Shown here: one piece after another, positions 52,160 through 64,000 of the stretch
Position numbering within the stretch: the stretch's first letter is position 1
How the letters are laid out: each line of letters opens with the position of its first letter
Source of the DNA: Onchocerca lupi
Lineage: Eukaryota > Nematoda > Chromadorea > Rhabditida > Onchocercidae
Direction: 5' to 3'
Length of the DNA stretch: 64,000 nt
NCBI GenBank assembly: GCA_028564675.1
Contig: JAOVVO010000324.1
Span: forward strand, 1 to 64,000
The notes under the pieces: model-generated
Seen by the model: only the letters and a program-made list of their open reading frames with translations
What the model was told of the DNA's origin: nothing
The model's database searches: none
Position numbers and translations under genes: made by a program

Positions 52160-54198
52160 CGAATAATTCAATTCTTCAATTTTCAACCATTTCAATACAC
52201 GAAAAACAAAATTAAGCAAAAAAGAAAAATATTTCTTTTGCTTAAAAAAAAAAGACAAAATTTACCAACAATTCCAAAGTTTCATATTCAAATCATAATT
52301 AAAACTGACAGTTATCATTTAAAACATTGTTCATAACTGGTTAAAATTGTTTATTACGAAGGAAAGGATAGGAGAATAGAGAAACAGAGCAACAGGAAAA
52401 AAAATTTTTTTTGGCATGGTTTCATTTGAGAACAAAGTTTCAAAAGTTGCAATAAACTTAGATTCTGATGCAGCTAGCAGTACCGCAGGCCGCAGCAACA
52501 CTACAAAACCACACACTTCCTTCCACATAATAAACAACAAAATTACAAAAATCTGTCGCCGCTCCTGCTGCTGCTGCTGCAAAAAATGCGTTCACTTCAT
52601 TCCTCTTTCATACACTAATTCGAGCCAATTTTAATGTACCGCGGACAAGTAATCGTTTTAAGGTTTGATATATCGTTTGCAGCTTAACTCTTCATTTATC
52701 CCATGGTATGTTTTTTTCATTTTTATGGCCCACATGTAGCACAAGTCGGTTGACGGTATCATTTCGTAGCCTAGACGTGGTATACGTCTGCTAGTAGCAT
52801 CACCTCTTAGTCTAAACGTAGCACATGTCGGCTGGCAGTGTCACTTTATAGCCTACACGCAGCACACGTTGGCTGACAGTGACATTTTATGGTCTATCTA
52901 CACGTAGCGTACGTCGCTGAAAACGTCATTTTGTGGTCTACATTTAGCATACATTAGCTGACAATGTTTGTATGATATGCAGCACACGATTTGATAAAAT
53001 ATAAGTGATATAATAGCTTATATCGCTGATTGAGTTGGTATCGAATAGTCATGCTCATAATTCCTTCCAAGTGATAAATTCAAGAAATTTGAAATGTTCA
53101 TTTTTCTACAGATTGATTCAAATTGTGATTTACGTGGAATTAACATATTACGTCTCATAGAAAAAACTACATAAGATATGATCGATTGAAATGAAATTCC
53201 TTTTCAGTGCATATTTCTTCAATCTTTGAGTTTGAAAAATTATTTGATTATCACAAAATTGCTTGTCTTAGACCAAAAATCTTATTTGTATTAAAATTAA
53301 TTTCAAAAAGAAAAAAGGAAAAATTGAGAGAATGCAGTCAATAATCCGATCATTTACTACAATCTCACTTTTTCTTTCTATTAGAACACCAATTAACAAA
53401 TGTTTCTGGAATATTATCGCGAAATGCATGAACTAATCTAATATCCGAAGAGGAATTTCAGCAAAAATGAAATAAATTTTTTAGTTGAAATAAAAAATTT
53501 AAAGATAAAAGAAGTTTTCAAAAATTTGAAATTCAAAATGAGTGAAAATAAATGACTGCTATATAATAATAATCTGTTAAAATAATAGCTTTCAGATTTT
53601 TCAATCTAGTTAATTACATTAAAACTAAAAGCCGCAATTAAATGATGAATGAAATTAAAAGTGCCAGTTGAATTGAAATTTGAACTGGAAAACTTAAGTT
53701 CGAATTGCATCAGTATTGAATTCAAGAATTTCAATGCTCGATTGAAATAATTTAGATCACCACTTCAAACAGAATCACAATTTATGCTCAAATTCAATTA
53801 TTTGCAACTTTAGTTTTTAGGAAAAATTTTGGAATTTATTCAAATAAATGATAAAGCTATAACATTATTTTAAAATTTAATTAAACAAATTCTATCAAAA
53901 GCTCAAAATTAAATAATTCTCCAATTTTCAAAACTTTTACATAATTTAAATCAACAATTATGCACTAATTTACTTCATTGATGATTGTACCAATGTTTGA
54001 GTTTTTATCATTCAATAAATATTAAAAATACTAATCGATAATATCTATCTTTCAATAATAAATACCACATAAATATTACAAAACATTTCATTAATAACCA
54101 ACAAATGTCAAATATGTAATTGAAACTTTTTTTAAAATAATAGTCGTTAAAATTTGATAAATTCATATTTAAATTAAATTAAATCAGATCATTTTTTC
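52160..54198. other. Intergenic region between EDC4 and the flippase gene
   Basis: About 2 kb. The part next to EDC4 (52160-52680) should hold its promoter and leader; it contains a CTGCTG run near 52567 and an open frame at 52331-52582 starting with five Gln, which I do not trust. A minisatellite lies at 52727-52978. The remainder (53000-54198) is AT-rich, with nothing recognisable. Confidence 0.5.
52727..52978. repeat. ~41-bp minisatellite, six degenerate units
   Basis: Units begin at about 52727, 52769, 52810, 52851, 52892 and 52937, with lengths 42, 41, 41, 41, 45 and about 42. A consensus core is CTACACGTAGCACACGTCGG followed by CTGACAGTGTCATTTTATG. Unit 5 has a 4-base insertion. It is far more GC-rich than its surroundings. 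The second half contains TGACA-G-TGTCA, a perfect inverted repeat in consensus form. There is no protein sense across units. Confidence 0.88.
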
Positions 54199-57100
54199 TT
54201 ATAATTCATAACTTGATGAACTTGCGGTCAATTTTGGCATCCGAGAATCATACAATCGTACAACATCGCTTTGCGGTACCGCTGGTCCTTCATCTTGAGA
54301 GAATGAATAACCACCTGGAAAAAAAAAATTCGCAATTTAATCTTTCAAATTATAAAATCATTTTTTTAAAAATTTGTCACCTCTTCTTTTTCATTTCATC
54401 AAAAAATTTGCTTTTTCTTTCTTTTTTTTAAAGATTTATCTTATCTATCTTTATATTGATATTGAATTTTTCAAAAAAAAAAAAAAAAACATCAAAATTC
54501 TGAGCAGAAATTCAAAAAAGAAAAAAAAATTATTGTTCCATGATACTTATAATAACGAATATGCAATTTCCATTGCAGAAATATGCAAATTTTTTAAAAA
54601 TTAAGAATAAATTTAAATTATTGACAAGAATTTATCAAGAAAATTGGAAATGAAAATTAAGATTCTGTGACAGCTCAAGATGATAAGTTCACAAAATCAA
54701 AACGAATTAAATAATCGGCACAAGATTTATGAATCAGAATATTCATAGCTAAATGCGAAACTTTTTTATTTTTGTGAAAAGTCAAAAAAAAAATTTTTTT
54801 GCATATTTTTTGTAATTTTCATGAAAAAATAAAAGAATAGCTAATGTACGTTGTTTCGATTGCATATTTACAAGACTAAGAGCTGATTCAGATGCTTTAG
54901 CAACAATTTGTTTAACTTTAATTAGCGGATAATAAAGATCAGTAAATTGCTTCACATCGAATTCTTGTGAAACAACTTCATCTCGAATAGTTCGATACAT
55001 AGATCGTTGAAATCTGGAAGAAAAAAAAATGTTATTTACTTTTTTTTTATAAAAAATAATATTTATCGCTTGTTTGCCTTTTTTTATTATCCAATTCTCA
55101 TCAATTTGTTAGTATTATCTAATTTTTATCAATTTGTTTAACTCTTATCAGTTTCTTATCAATCTGTTTCTATATGCTTCTTTTTCACAACTTCATATTA
55201 AAGGAAAAAAACAAAAAATTTGTTACATTATAAAAATAAAAGTTTAATGTTAAAACATCCTGGTATCATTTGTAAATTATTGGTAAGAAATGTTTTTCTA
55301 TGAGAATTACATTCATATATTTCTACTTTTTCTTTTTTCTTCTTTTTCTCTGTAAACTATTTGTTAACATTTTTTGATTTATCCTAACATTTTCTTAACA
55401 AAAATTTTTTTGAAGCAAAGAAAAAAAAAATATTTTCAACAAATGTTTCATCGATTTACCCTCACTATGATATATAATAAGCTATGACTTTATTGTTTTT
55501 TTTTGCTTTTTTTTTTCAATAAATACATAGTTTTGCAGATAAAAATTTGAGGAATTGCTTGAACTGAAAACTTATGTAAATAAGGCTTGGCCTAGGAAGC
55601 TTTGTAAATAAAAATGATTGATCAAATTTATGGCCTAAATGCATGAAAAGTTCAAGAATTCAAGTCTGAAATTAATTATTTTAATAAATGAGGAGGATGT
55701 AAATTTTTGAAAACTTACATTTTAACGATCAAATCAAACGATAGAGTTACCAGCACGACAAATATAATATATGCAAATGTGATAGGTGAACTTAGTACAT
55801 GAAGTATGGTATTGGCCATGCCTGGTTCAACTCTGATAATTGGACTAGCAGGTGATGTTAAACTGTATGAAAAAAGGAAAATAAATAGCATGATGATGGA
55901 GCCAAGCAATGCTATCCAAGACATCTGCAAATGATCAAAAATGAACCAAGTAAAATTTATCTGGTACAAATTCATTATAAATCTTCAAATTTTAAACTTT
56001 AGCAAAAACAAAAGTTTTTTTCTTTCATTACTTCGATTCAAAATCTGAAAATCAATAATTATAAAAAACAGGCAAAAAAGAGAGATTTCTGCAAAAAACT
56101 AAATATTCATTTATAGATTATAAATCGAAACAATGAATTTTTTTTATTAGGAAAATAATATGAAAATTTTCAAAAATAATTCAAGTTAAATGAAAAATTT
56201 ATAAAAAAAAAGAAAAAAAAAACTAAATTTACAATGGTGATAGAATCGGTTTCTATAATAGCCTTCAAATTGACGATAACTACAACAGCCTGGAAATTCG
56301 AAATTTTTAAATCATCTTTAATTCTGCGACAAAAATAATTTATTAAAAATTTATGAATCAAAAAATCCCTACGATCAGATCGATATCATTAAATTCAATT
56401 TCTTTTCACTCATAAATTGAATTATTTTTATGAATTCAAAAAGAATTAATTATTAATTACGAATTATTGAACTTATTATGTTTTCTTAAAAATAAATTTA
56501 TAGTTTTTCATATAAAATTACAATATTAATTATAGTTCCTACAACATAATAATTAGCTGCACGACCATTGTGCCATATGACATCTGCAATGAAATTTTTA
56601 TTCATTCAAGATTTTTTTTTATAACCTGAATATCTTAAACAAATATAAACTATTGATTACAAGTCAATAATTTTTTTAAGTAAACGTGTTTTAACCAAAT
56701 AAATGTTGAAAAAAAAAGTCAATAAATGTATTTTCAATTCTAACCATTTTTAAATGTCTGATAGGCAATCACGAAAATTATCACTGCATGTATTAAACCA
56801 GTGAATATCCATATAAAATAGGCCTAGAATGAATATTGAACATTGAAATATGATTTCAAATAAACTTTTCTAAGCATTTAAATAAATCAATAAAAAGTTT
56901 GATGAAGCTGTAAGCGAGAATATATAATTTTTTAATTACATTGAAATTTGGAATTTTGAAAAGAATTTTTTCCTTCAAAAAAACAAAAAAATTGAGCTGG
57001 AAAGTTACACCTTCAGCGAAAATCCTTCACTACTCTGTGATAAATGATAAAGAGCTGGATAATCGATCATCACCTCAAATGGTAGCAATCGATCCCAAAT

Positions 57101-60100
57101 ACCAAGGGCCAAAGGTGGCCAACTAGTGAAAAATATATTAAACATTACCAATGACCAACTATCCATTAAGGCCGAATCAGAAAACAATGTATAGAATTCA
57201 TAAAAGAACTGTAAATTTATAAAATTGATTAACTAATTATTTCTAAAAATAACTTTATTACTTATCATGCAAGAATGAATTGATTTTAATCATTAGATTG
57301 CAATTCTTCTAAACTGAAAAGCCAACCATAGTTAGAATTTGAACAATATTTTTATAAAAGAAATACAAAATAGTTTTTGTAATACGATGATAATTGATAG
57401 CACCATGAATAAATATAAGACGTTCCAGAAATCGAAACTGAAAATGCAAATATAATTTAAAATTATATGTAATTTAAAATTATAAAATGAAAAATTCATT
57501 TTAATTTTAATCCAAAATTTCCTTTAAACATATTTGAAATATTTTTAAAATTACTGAATATATTTAGATCAGCCTAAATTTCACCCTTTTATTTCAAAAA
57601 AAAAAAAAAAAGATAAAATTAAAATTTTTTTTGAATTAATTAATTCGTGGGATTTTTCGTAACATAATTTAAAATATTATTATATGCTATTGTAATCAAT
57701 GACAATGATTAGGATGATCAATCATGGTAGAGGAAAATAATCATGATAAGAAATAAATGATAAACTTGTGCGATAGAATAATCAGCTGCAAGAGATGCTT
57801 GCAAACCTTCTTCACCACTTATTCCAACACCAATATCAGCTGCCTATAAAATTACCTAATCTAAGTAACAAGGAAGTAAGAAAGATTAGGTTTGATAATT
57901 TTACAAAATTTTAAATAATTTTAATTTTTAATCTCATTGCCTAAATACTAATTACTAAGTTTAATTGATTGATTTTTCAGAATTTTTTGAATTATTTTTA
58001 TATTTTGTTAATTAATTTTAAGTTTTACTTGTATCATCGCTACGTCATTTGCACCATCACCAACTGCTAATACGGTACCATCAGACCATTTTTTGAGTAA
58101 ATTTACTACAGCAGCTTTCTGTACCGGTGAACATCGACAACAGATTACGGTAGAGGATAATGAGGCCAAATGAAGAAACTGCATATTATATTGCTTCTTC
58201 AAAGCATGGCCAAGACTCTATAAGCCTAATGATTTATATAATAATAAAGCATTTGAAGAAAAATTAGGCAAAAATGAGAAAATTAAACAGATTCAATCGG
58301 ACAAATCCAAATATAAAATGTAAAATGTATTTAAAGAAATTCCACATAGTTTCAAGTTGGGATAATTTCAATTAATAAGTCTTTTGTTGGCGATTGAAAT
58401 TTCAAAATTTTTACATTCTTCACATATCTAATCGTCATTTTATTCATTCAGCATAAACTATAAATGGCTTAATCGTTAAAAATTTAATGTAACAAACCTC
58501 GCCGCTAACAATTAATGAAACTTTAAAATCTTTGCCTTCAAAATTATCAATATAAGTGTTAATTTTTTCAGCTGTTGCTTCGGGATTATTCTCGCTGAGT
58601 ATCTAAAATAATTTGAATTGAATTTACATTCTCGGTAAGCATTCCACAAGAATAATTTCATCAGCCAAAAAGTATTGTTCTAATTAGGAGGTTGAAATTG
58701 TGTTAAAAATTTTTTCTAGCATTGTAGTTGAAAAAGTTTTCATTCAATTTATTTAACAAACTGTCAAATTTATCAGCACACTTGACTGAAAATTTTTAAA
58801 ATTTCTCTTATCAATAAAACATACCAAAATTGGTGTACATGGATCGAGCAGACCACATGAGTAGCCAATGCTTTGTCCAGTTTCCAACCTATCACCTGTT
58901 AATACCCAAACTACCATACCGCCTTCAATCATATGTTGAATAGTTGTCTTTACTCCCTGTAATATCCAGAATTATCATTGAAATTGCCAATTCTTGATAT
59001 TTGAATTTGTATTTTTGTGTTTTGTTTCATTTTTTTTCTACCAGGTAATAGTAAGTTACTGATTCATGATATTCCACAGGATTATTACCAGTTTAGACTT
59101 ATAATGTTTCATTAAATACCTTTCCTAATTATTTTTTTTAGCCAATGCCCTTAAAGCCAAACGTATAAAATATATACGAAATAAAATTATTAATTAATTT
59201 CAAAAATTTTCAGCATATTTTCATATTCATTTTAGCAAACTATCACAACAAACTAAGAAAAGAAAACACAATTAATAACTAATTCTTTTTTATGGTATCC
59301 AACTTTTTAGATTTGATAAATTTATAAATTTTTTTTATGTTTACAAATTTTTTTGAAATAGATCTTTTGTCGTTAAAGATATATCGCCGAAGAATGATTG
59401 TGTCTTTCAGAAAATCTTTCCTAGCTTTTTTAGCAACCCATATAATTTGATCTTTTTTTTTTATACCAGGAAAATATTGAATCATATTCATTTCATGATG
59501 TTTTTGGTCGCTAATTTTAGTTAATTTTTGATCTTAATTTATAAGCTTTCATTTCTCGATTTTTTTATTTTAATTATTACTTTCAATTAAAGAAATAAAA
59601 TTTCACATCAAAGTTTTTTTTTTCCTTACCTTCTGCAATTCGTCCTCAATAGCTGATGCACCAAGCAATTCGAGATTCTACAATTCATGAAATATTTCAG
59701 ATAAAAATAGAAACTATGCGTTGATTTAAATAGATATTTCGTTTCATTGGCATTCAGATTTAGAATATTCAAATTTTCTAAGAAATTCGATTAATTAAAT
59801 AAAATTATTCGCAATTCGAAAATATTTCAGCGTTTAGAATACCTTACTTTTTCAATTTTTTCTGCTTCTTCTTCGATTAGTTTTTCGCGATCTTTAAGGG
59901 AAATACTTGCTCGACGATAACCAGGTTCCCATTTTTCGTATTCATCATCGTTAAGTACGCACATTGCCATACATAATGTACGTAAACCTAAAATTTCAAT
60001 ATTTCAAACAATTCAATTCTAAGTTTAAATAACGCATAAAAATGTAAATTTTAATTACAAACTTTTTCTAGAAAATTTCCTGAAAAATTTTTCAGTTGAA

Positions 60101-61074
60101 AGTGACTTAAAATTTTGAATCATAATTAGTTTTTTGAAAAAAAAAAAAAAACAAAAAACAAACCCTGGTTAGCAAAATACATCAGATGTTCGGTTGTTTT
60201 ATCAATTAGAAGATTATCAGAATTTGGCGTTAATCTCGGAAAAATAACACTATCCTGAAATAAAATGCAAATGTATACGAATAAATGAGTACCAAAAGAA
60301 GCCTAGGCTCATTTTTCAGTTTAACTTACAGCGCCTTTGATGTATAATTTTAATTTTTTATTCGGACATCGTACAATAACACCCATTCGTTTTCGATTAC
60401 TTGTAAATTCTAATACATGCAGGATAACATATTTCTCTTGTTTACCCATCTATAAAAATTTGGAAATAAAATCTAATTTTATCTAATCAATGAATTTATA
60501 GAATTAATTTATAATTTAAAAATTATATAAATTAAAATTTCAAAACAAAAAAAATAAGCCAATATTTACAGCTTCAATATAAACACATTGTGGAGTTCGT
60601 GTATGAAAGATAAAGTTGAGATTTTTCGCAGCTTTAACTAATGCTTTTTCATCTGAAAGTTTATTTTGCAAAACTATCGAGAAATTTTTAATCTCTTCTT
60701 CCGAAATTTCTGTCATTTATTTACATTTGCAAGAAAAGTTGAGATCGTTTAGAATCGACTCATCAATTTCTTTAATTGAAGAATATCTTATTTTAAAATT
60801 AATATAGTTTATAAAGCCAAGATTATTTGTTCCCAATAAAAACAGAAAATTGTTAGCAATAACAAAAAGAAATGATCGGATTTCAGCAAAAATCAAAGTG
60901 AATTTTAGCAAAATCAAAAAAAAAAAAAAAAAAATAGAATATATGAAGATATAATACCTGGTGATGCTGAATGATAAATCACTCTTTTTGATTTCGAATT
61001 CATGTGTTTCTCGGGAACAACCATATGACAAATTGCTAATAATGTTAAAAATTCCCGTATAACTTCAGCATTAA

Positions 61075-61105
<31 letters not shown>

Positions 61106-63636
61106 GATTCAAATTTTCAGAATAATTTGAATTCCCAAAACATTTGTTTATATTTTTCCCAAAAATTTGAAAGTTAATATATAGTGCATTTTTTTAAAAG
61201 ATATAACATATTTCAAATTTTTCAATAATAAAGATAAAAAATGAGTTAACATTAAAAACTAAATCAGCAAAACTTAGAATTTATTTATGAATATTTAGAT
61301 AGCAGTAGTTGGAAAGATCACATCATAATTAACACTTCTGATCTTAAAGATTAAAGTCAATTTTCAAAGGTCATCGAAGAGGTCATTGAAAATTACTGAC
61401 AGCATTCCTGGTTAAATCCTTGAGAATCCTTTGATCGCTGAATTCCTCCGTCATCATAGAGCCATATCTGATACCACCAATGGTACACATTTTAAAACGC
61501 ATTTTATTCTGAGTTAATGTACCAGTTTTATCACTGATAATATAGCGTACCTGTAATATTGAAATAGGATAAATGAAGATTGATCAATTTGATAAATATG
61601 AAGGAAAGATAGAAAAGTTCGAATTGTTCCGGGAATTTTATCCCGGACGTCAGGTCTTACTGATATGAATTAAGATATCAGATGATATCAAAATGCTGGA
61701 ACAAATGATCTATAGCATTGATAATTAATTTGCAAAAGCAAACCTGTCCTAATTGTGAATTCAAATTCGAACTTCGTACTACAGCTTTCGTATCAGAATG
61801 CTCATCATAAAGATTTAAATCCTGAAAATAGACCATAGTAATAATCCTTTTTCTTAATTCTTGCCTATTTTAATTTTATTGGTAAACTTTTATGTAAAAT
61901 ACTAACTTGCTGAATAAAATAAGCCTGAAATAATTGGATCATTTCAAGCGTAATATTTAAACTGATCGGTATTAGGCCAGAATAAAATATTATTAAACCA
62001 ATAAGTGTTGGAAGAATATGAAAACGATGAAAATTTCCTAAAATTAATTAAATATTTAACATTTCTTCATCAGATAAATAGTTTATTTGCTTTTCTATCA
62101 AATTTAAATTTAAATTCATTTAATAGATTACAAATATTATTTAAATACATAAACCAAATATCAAATAGTTTATTTCATCTATAAAAGCAATCGAATGATT
62201 TTGCAAGCATCATTTATTTATTTATTTATTTTTTTGTTCGTTTTAAATTTAAATTTCAAATACGCACAAAAATGAATTTTATTAATTAAGAAAAAAACAA
62301 ATTACCATGAAAATATGGCATATAGTAATATTTCCTACTCATAATACTACAACCCATACATGCATTAAATAAGGCCATAAAAACTAAGAACCCAAACTGA
62401 ATCATCATCATCGAGTTGGTAACTCGTTCCACTAATGAGCTTAAACATTTTGGGTGAAATTTGACAAATTGAAATTTTGATTTGATCATATGCAACACCT
62501 AGAAGCAGTAGCAATTACGAACTTGTGAATTCAAATGCGAACTTCTTCAGTACTTCAACTTTTGTGACAAAATTCTCATCCTAAATATTTATCATAAATT
62601 TGTCAAAAGCATTCTTGGTGATAAAAAGGCAGTAAATACTGCTTTTGGAACAAGTTTGTTTAAATATTTCTGCTTACCTTTAACTTACTTTTACTAAACA
62701 AAAATTCTAGCAATATTTTGAATCAACTATTTTTGAATCAACTAAAATGTTTGTTTCGAAATTCTAAGTTGTAATTTAAAACTAAATAAACTTACAGTTT
62801 AGTACGAGTGGCACCGGTTGTATTCAATACAAGCTTGGTATATCGACCGGTATATACCGTAACACCGTATACCCAATCGGTATTTTGCAGTTTGCATCCT
62901 CGAGGTAATAGTTGATTTGTTCCTGGAAATTTCAATATTTACGAAAAAAAAATTATGTAAAATAAGTTTGTTTTCTCGAGAAATTATTTGGGGCTAAGCT
63001 AGATCGCAATGATTTTATATACTAGCCAAGAGCCAAAATGTACAACATAAAATCAAAAAAGTCGAATATTTCGGAAAAGTGAATGGAAAAATCATATGAA
63101 AAGACTTTCAAACTTTTATTTTTCTAATTTCCAGTTATATGGCCCATTATTTTCCATATATTTTAAGCAAACTAAATATTTTAAATAAATTTGCATCAGT
63201 CAAAAAATTTTTTTCTTAATGAACGCTAATTCAATAAACCGATAAACACAACAAAAAAAAAAAAAAAAGTGACACAAAATATTGATTGCAAATCTGCATA
63301 ATTAACTCTGCAATTAAATGACAAAAACGTATTTATAATCATTTGGCAATAAAAATGAAGGCTTGATTTTTTTTAATTTCTCTTTCTTTAATTAATTATA
63401 TATTATTTAAATGAATTTATTTAAATAAGTAAATTTATAAATTTACTTATTCAAATAAATGAATCATCGTTTTAGCAATAAAACAACAAACCAAGGGAAT
63501 AATCTGTTTTAAGATTTTGGCTATCACTTTTCTTCAAAATTTTTAACGAATTGTTAATTTTAATAACACCATGAAATTTGTACAATTCTGGACTTGGCGG
63601 GTCGCATTCTATTATCGATGAGGTTGAACATAATGC
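54199..63636 (-). CDS. P4-type phospholipid-transporting ATPase (flippase), 3' part
   Basis: Twenty-four exons in the window: 63636-63492, 62922-62796, 62439-62306, 62037-61907, 61821-61744, 61550-61401, 61075-60958, 60652-60570, 60449-60330, 60254-60164, 59987-59848, 59677-59630, 58956-58825, 58602-58498, 58217-58029, 57843-57766, 57437-57315, 57208-57011, 56823-56745, 56583-56522, 56289-56233, 55924-55719, 55013-54850, 54314-54199; 957 residues, with the N-terminus beyond the right edge. Seen in order: [14 protein letters not shown] and [12 protein letters not shown] of the actuator region, the M4 motif [11 protein letters not shown], phosphorylation site [57 protein letters not shown], the M5 FYKN lysine, and a tail [10 protein letters not shown] like ATP8A proteins. 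These enzymes flip aminophospholipids to the cytosolic leaflet, usually with a CDC50 subunit. The usual TGDKxETA motif reads TGDRLETG here. The subfamily is uncertain: class 1, probably ATP8A-related. Confidence 0.92.
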
Positions 63637-64000
63637 CTGCAATGAAAAAGGGCAAAATCAATTTGACCTTTTTTTTTTTTTTTTTGTTAGTAGATTAAAT
63701 TTGAACTTTTGGGACCAAATTAAAATCAAATTGAATGAAAACATTTTTTAAAGAATAATTCTACTTTTAAAAAATTTGAATATTTGTAAAATGATATGTT
63801 TAAGATATAATAAATAAAAATTCGAAATAACTTGAGAGTATTTGAAAGTTTACTTGAAATACGAAAATTGTTTTAATTATTTCAATTTTAAAAATGTAAA
63901 TTTAAGATGTAATAACAATAGAGTAACAGATGTAACAGAAATATGCCGATACAGTTTACTCGAAAATTTTTGTAACTATTTCTAGTTTATTTAATTTGAT
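63637..64000 (-). other. Intron or upstream sequence of the flippase gene
   Basis: No exon is visible here. The exon ending at acceptor 63637 starts in phase 0 in the middle of the protein, so this is most likely intron, with the preceding exons outside the window. Confidence 0.6.

Noticed and set aside
52331..52582. Possible poly-Gln N-terminal exon for EDC4
   Set aside because: No convincing donor joins it in frame to 52159, and the residues beyond the Gln run are hydrophobic and unlike EDC4.
52727..52978. CRISPR-like array
   Set aside because: Units are continuous and degenerate, with no distinct repeat and spacer parts, and the genome is eukaryotic.
1..64000. tRNA, rRNA or bacterial-type operons
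   Set aside because: I looked for B-box-like GTTCGAATCC motifs and tight gene spacing on both strands and found none convincing.

Overview
The window is nuclear DNA of a nematode, most likely a clade III/filarial-type worm. It is AT-rich, and the coding sequence is split into many small exons (about 26-1300 bp) by GT..AG introns with the nematode TTTTCAG/TTTYAG acceptor. Several genes have such an acceptor a few bases before the start ATG, which fits spliced-leader trans-splicing. Homology calls come from recognising protein motifs by eye; no database search was run. Exon joins were chosen so that phases match, and every complete model adds up to a multiple of three.

Layout, left to right: (1) a WIPI3/4-type PROPPIN (WDR45/EPG-6) on the minus strand, 5' end at 1766, running off the left edge. 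(2) After a ~1.45 kb divergent intergenic region, a BRD7/BRD9-type bromodomain protein of SWI/SNF complexes, plus strand, 3220-7774. (3) A TAP-like (ABCB9/HAF) half ABC transporter, minus strand, 13854-8954, convergent with (2). (4) A 5.6 kb divergent intergenic region with microsatellites, a foldback transposon remnant and a microRNA-like hairpin. (5) A DOT1L-type histone H3K79 methyltransferase, plus strand, 19512-29179, 1000 residues. (6) About 3.6 kb without a recognisable gene. (7) A 1059-residue proline/serine-rich protein of unknown family, plus strand, 32789-39355, with signs of a spliced 3' UTR. (8) A small CTF8 (CHTF8) gene, plus strand, 43120-43933. (9) The mRNA-decapping scaffold EDC4/Ge-1, minus strand, 52159-44847, 802 residues. 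(10) A P4-type lipid flippase ATPase, minus strand, 63636-54199, whose 5' exons lie beyond the right edge.

Functionally this is a set of unrelated housekeeping genes: chromatin (SWI/SNF bromodomain, DOT1), sister-chromatid cohesion (CTF8), mRNA decay (EDC4), autophagy (WIPI) and membrane transport (ABC half transporter, flippase). I see no operon-like tight spacing and no bacterial-type cluster.

The more interesting material is non-coding: two copies of a short foldback/MITE family sharing terminal and internal repeats (about 14.6 kb and 41.0 kb), a six-unit ~41-bp minisatellite between EDC4 and the flippase gene, three long hairpins (one with strong pre-miRNA geometry), a GC-rich stem-loop in a probable 3' UTR exon, and a duplicated splice acceptor inside an EDC4 intron.
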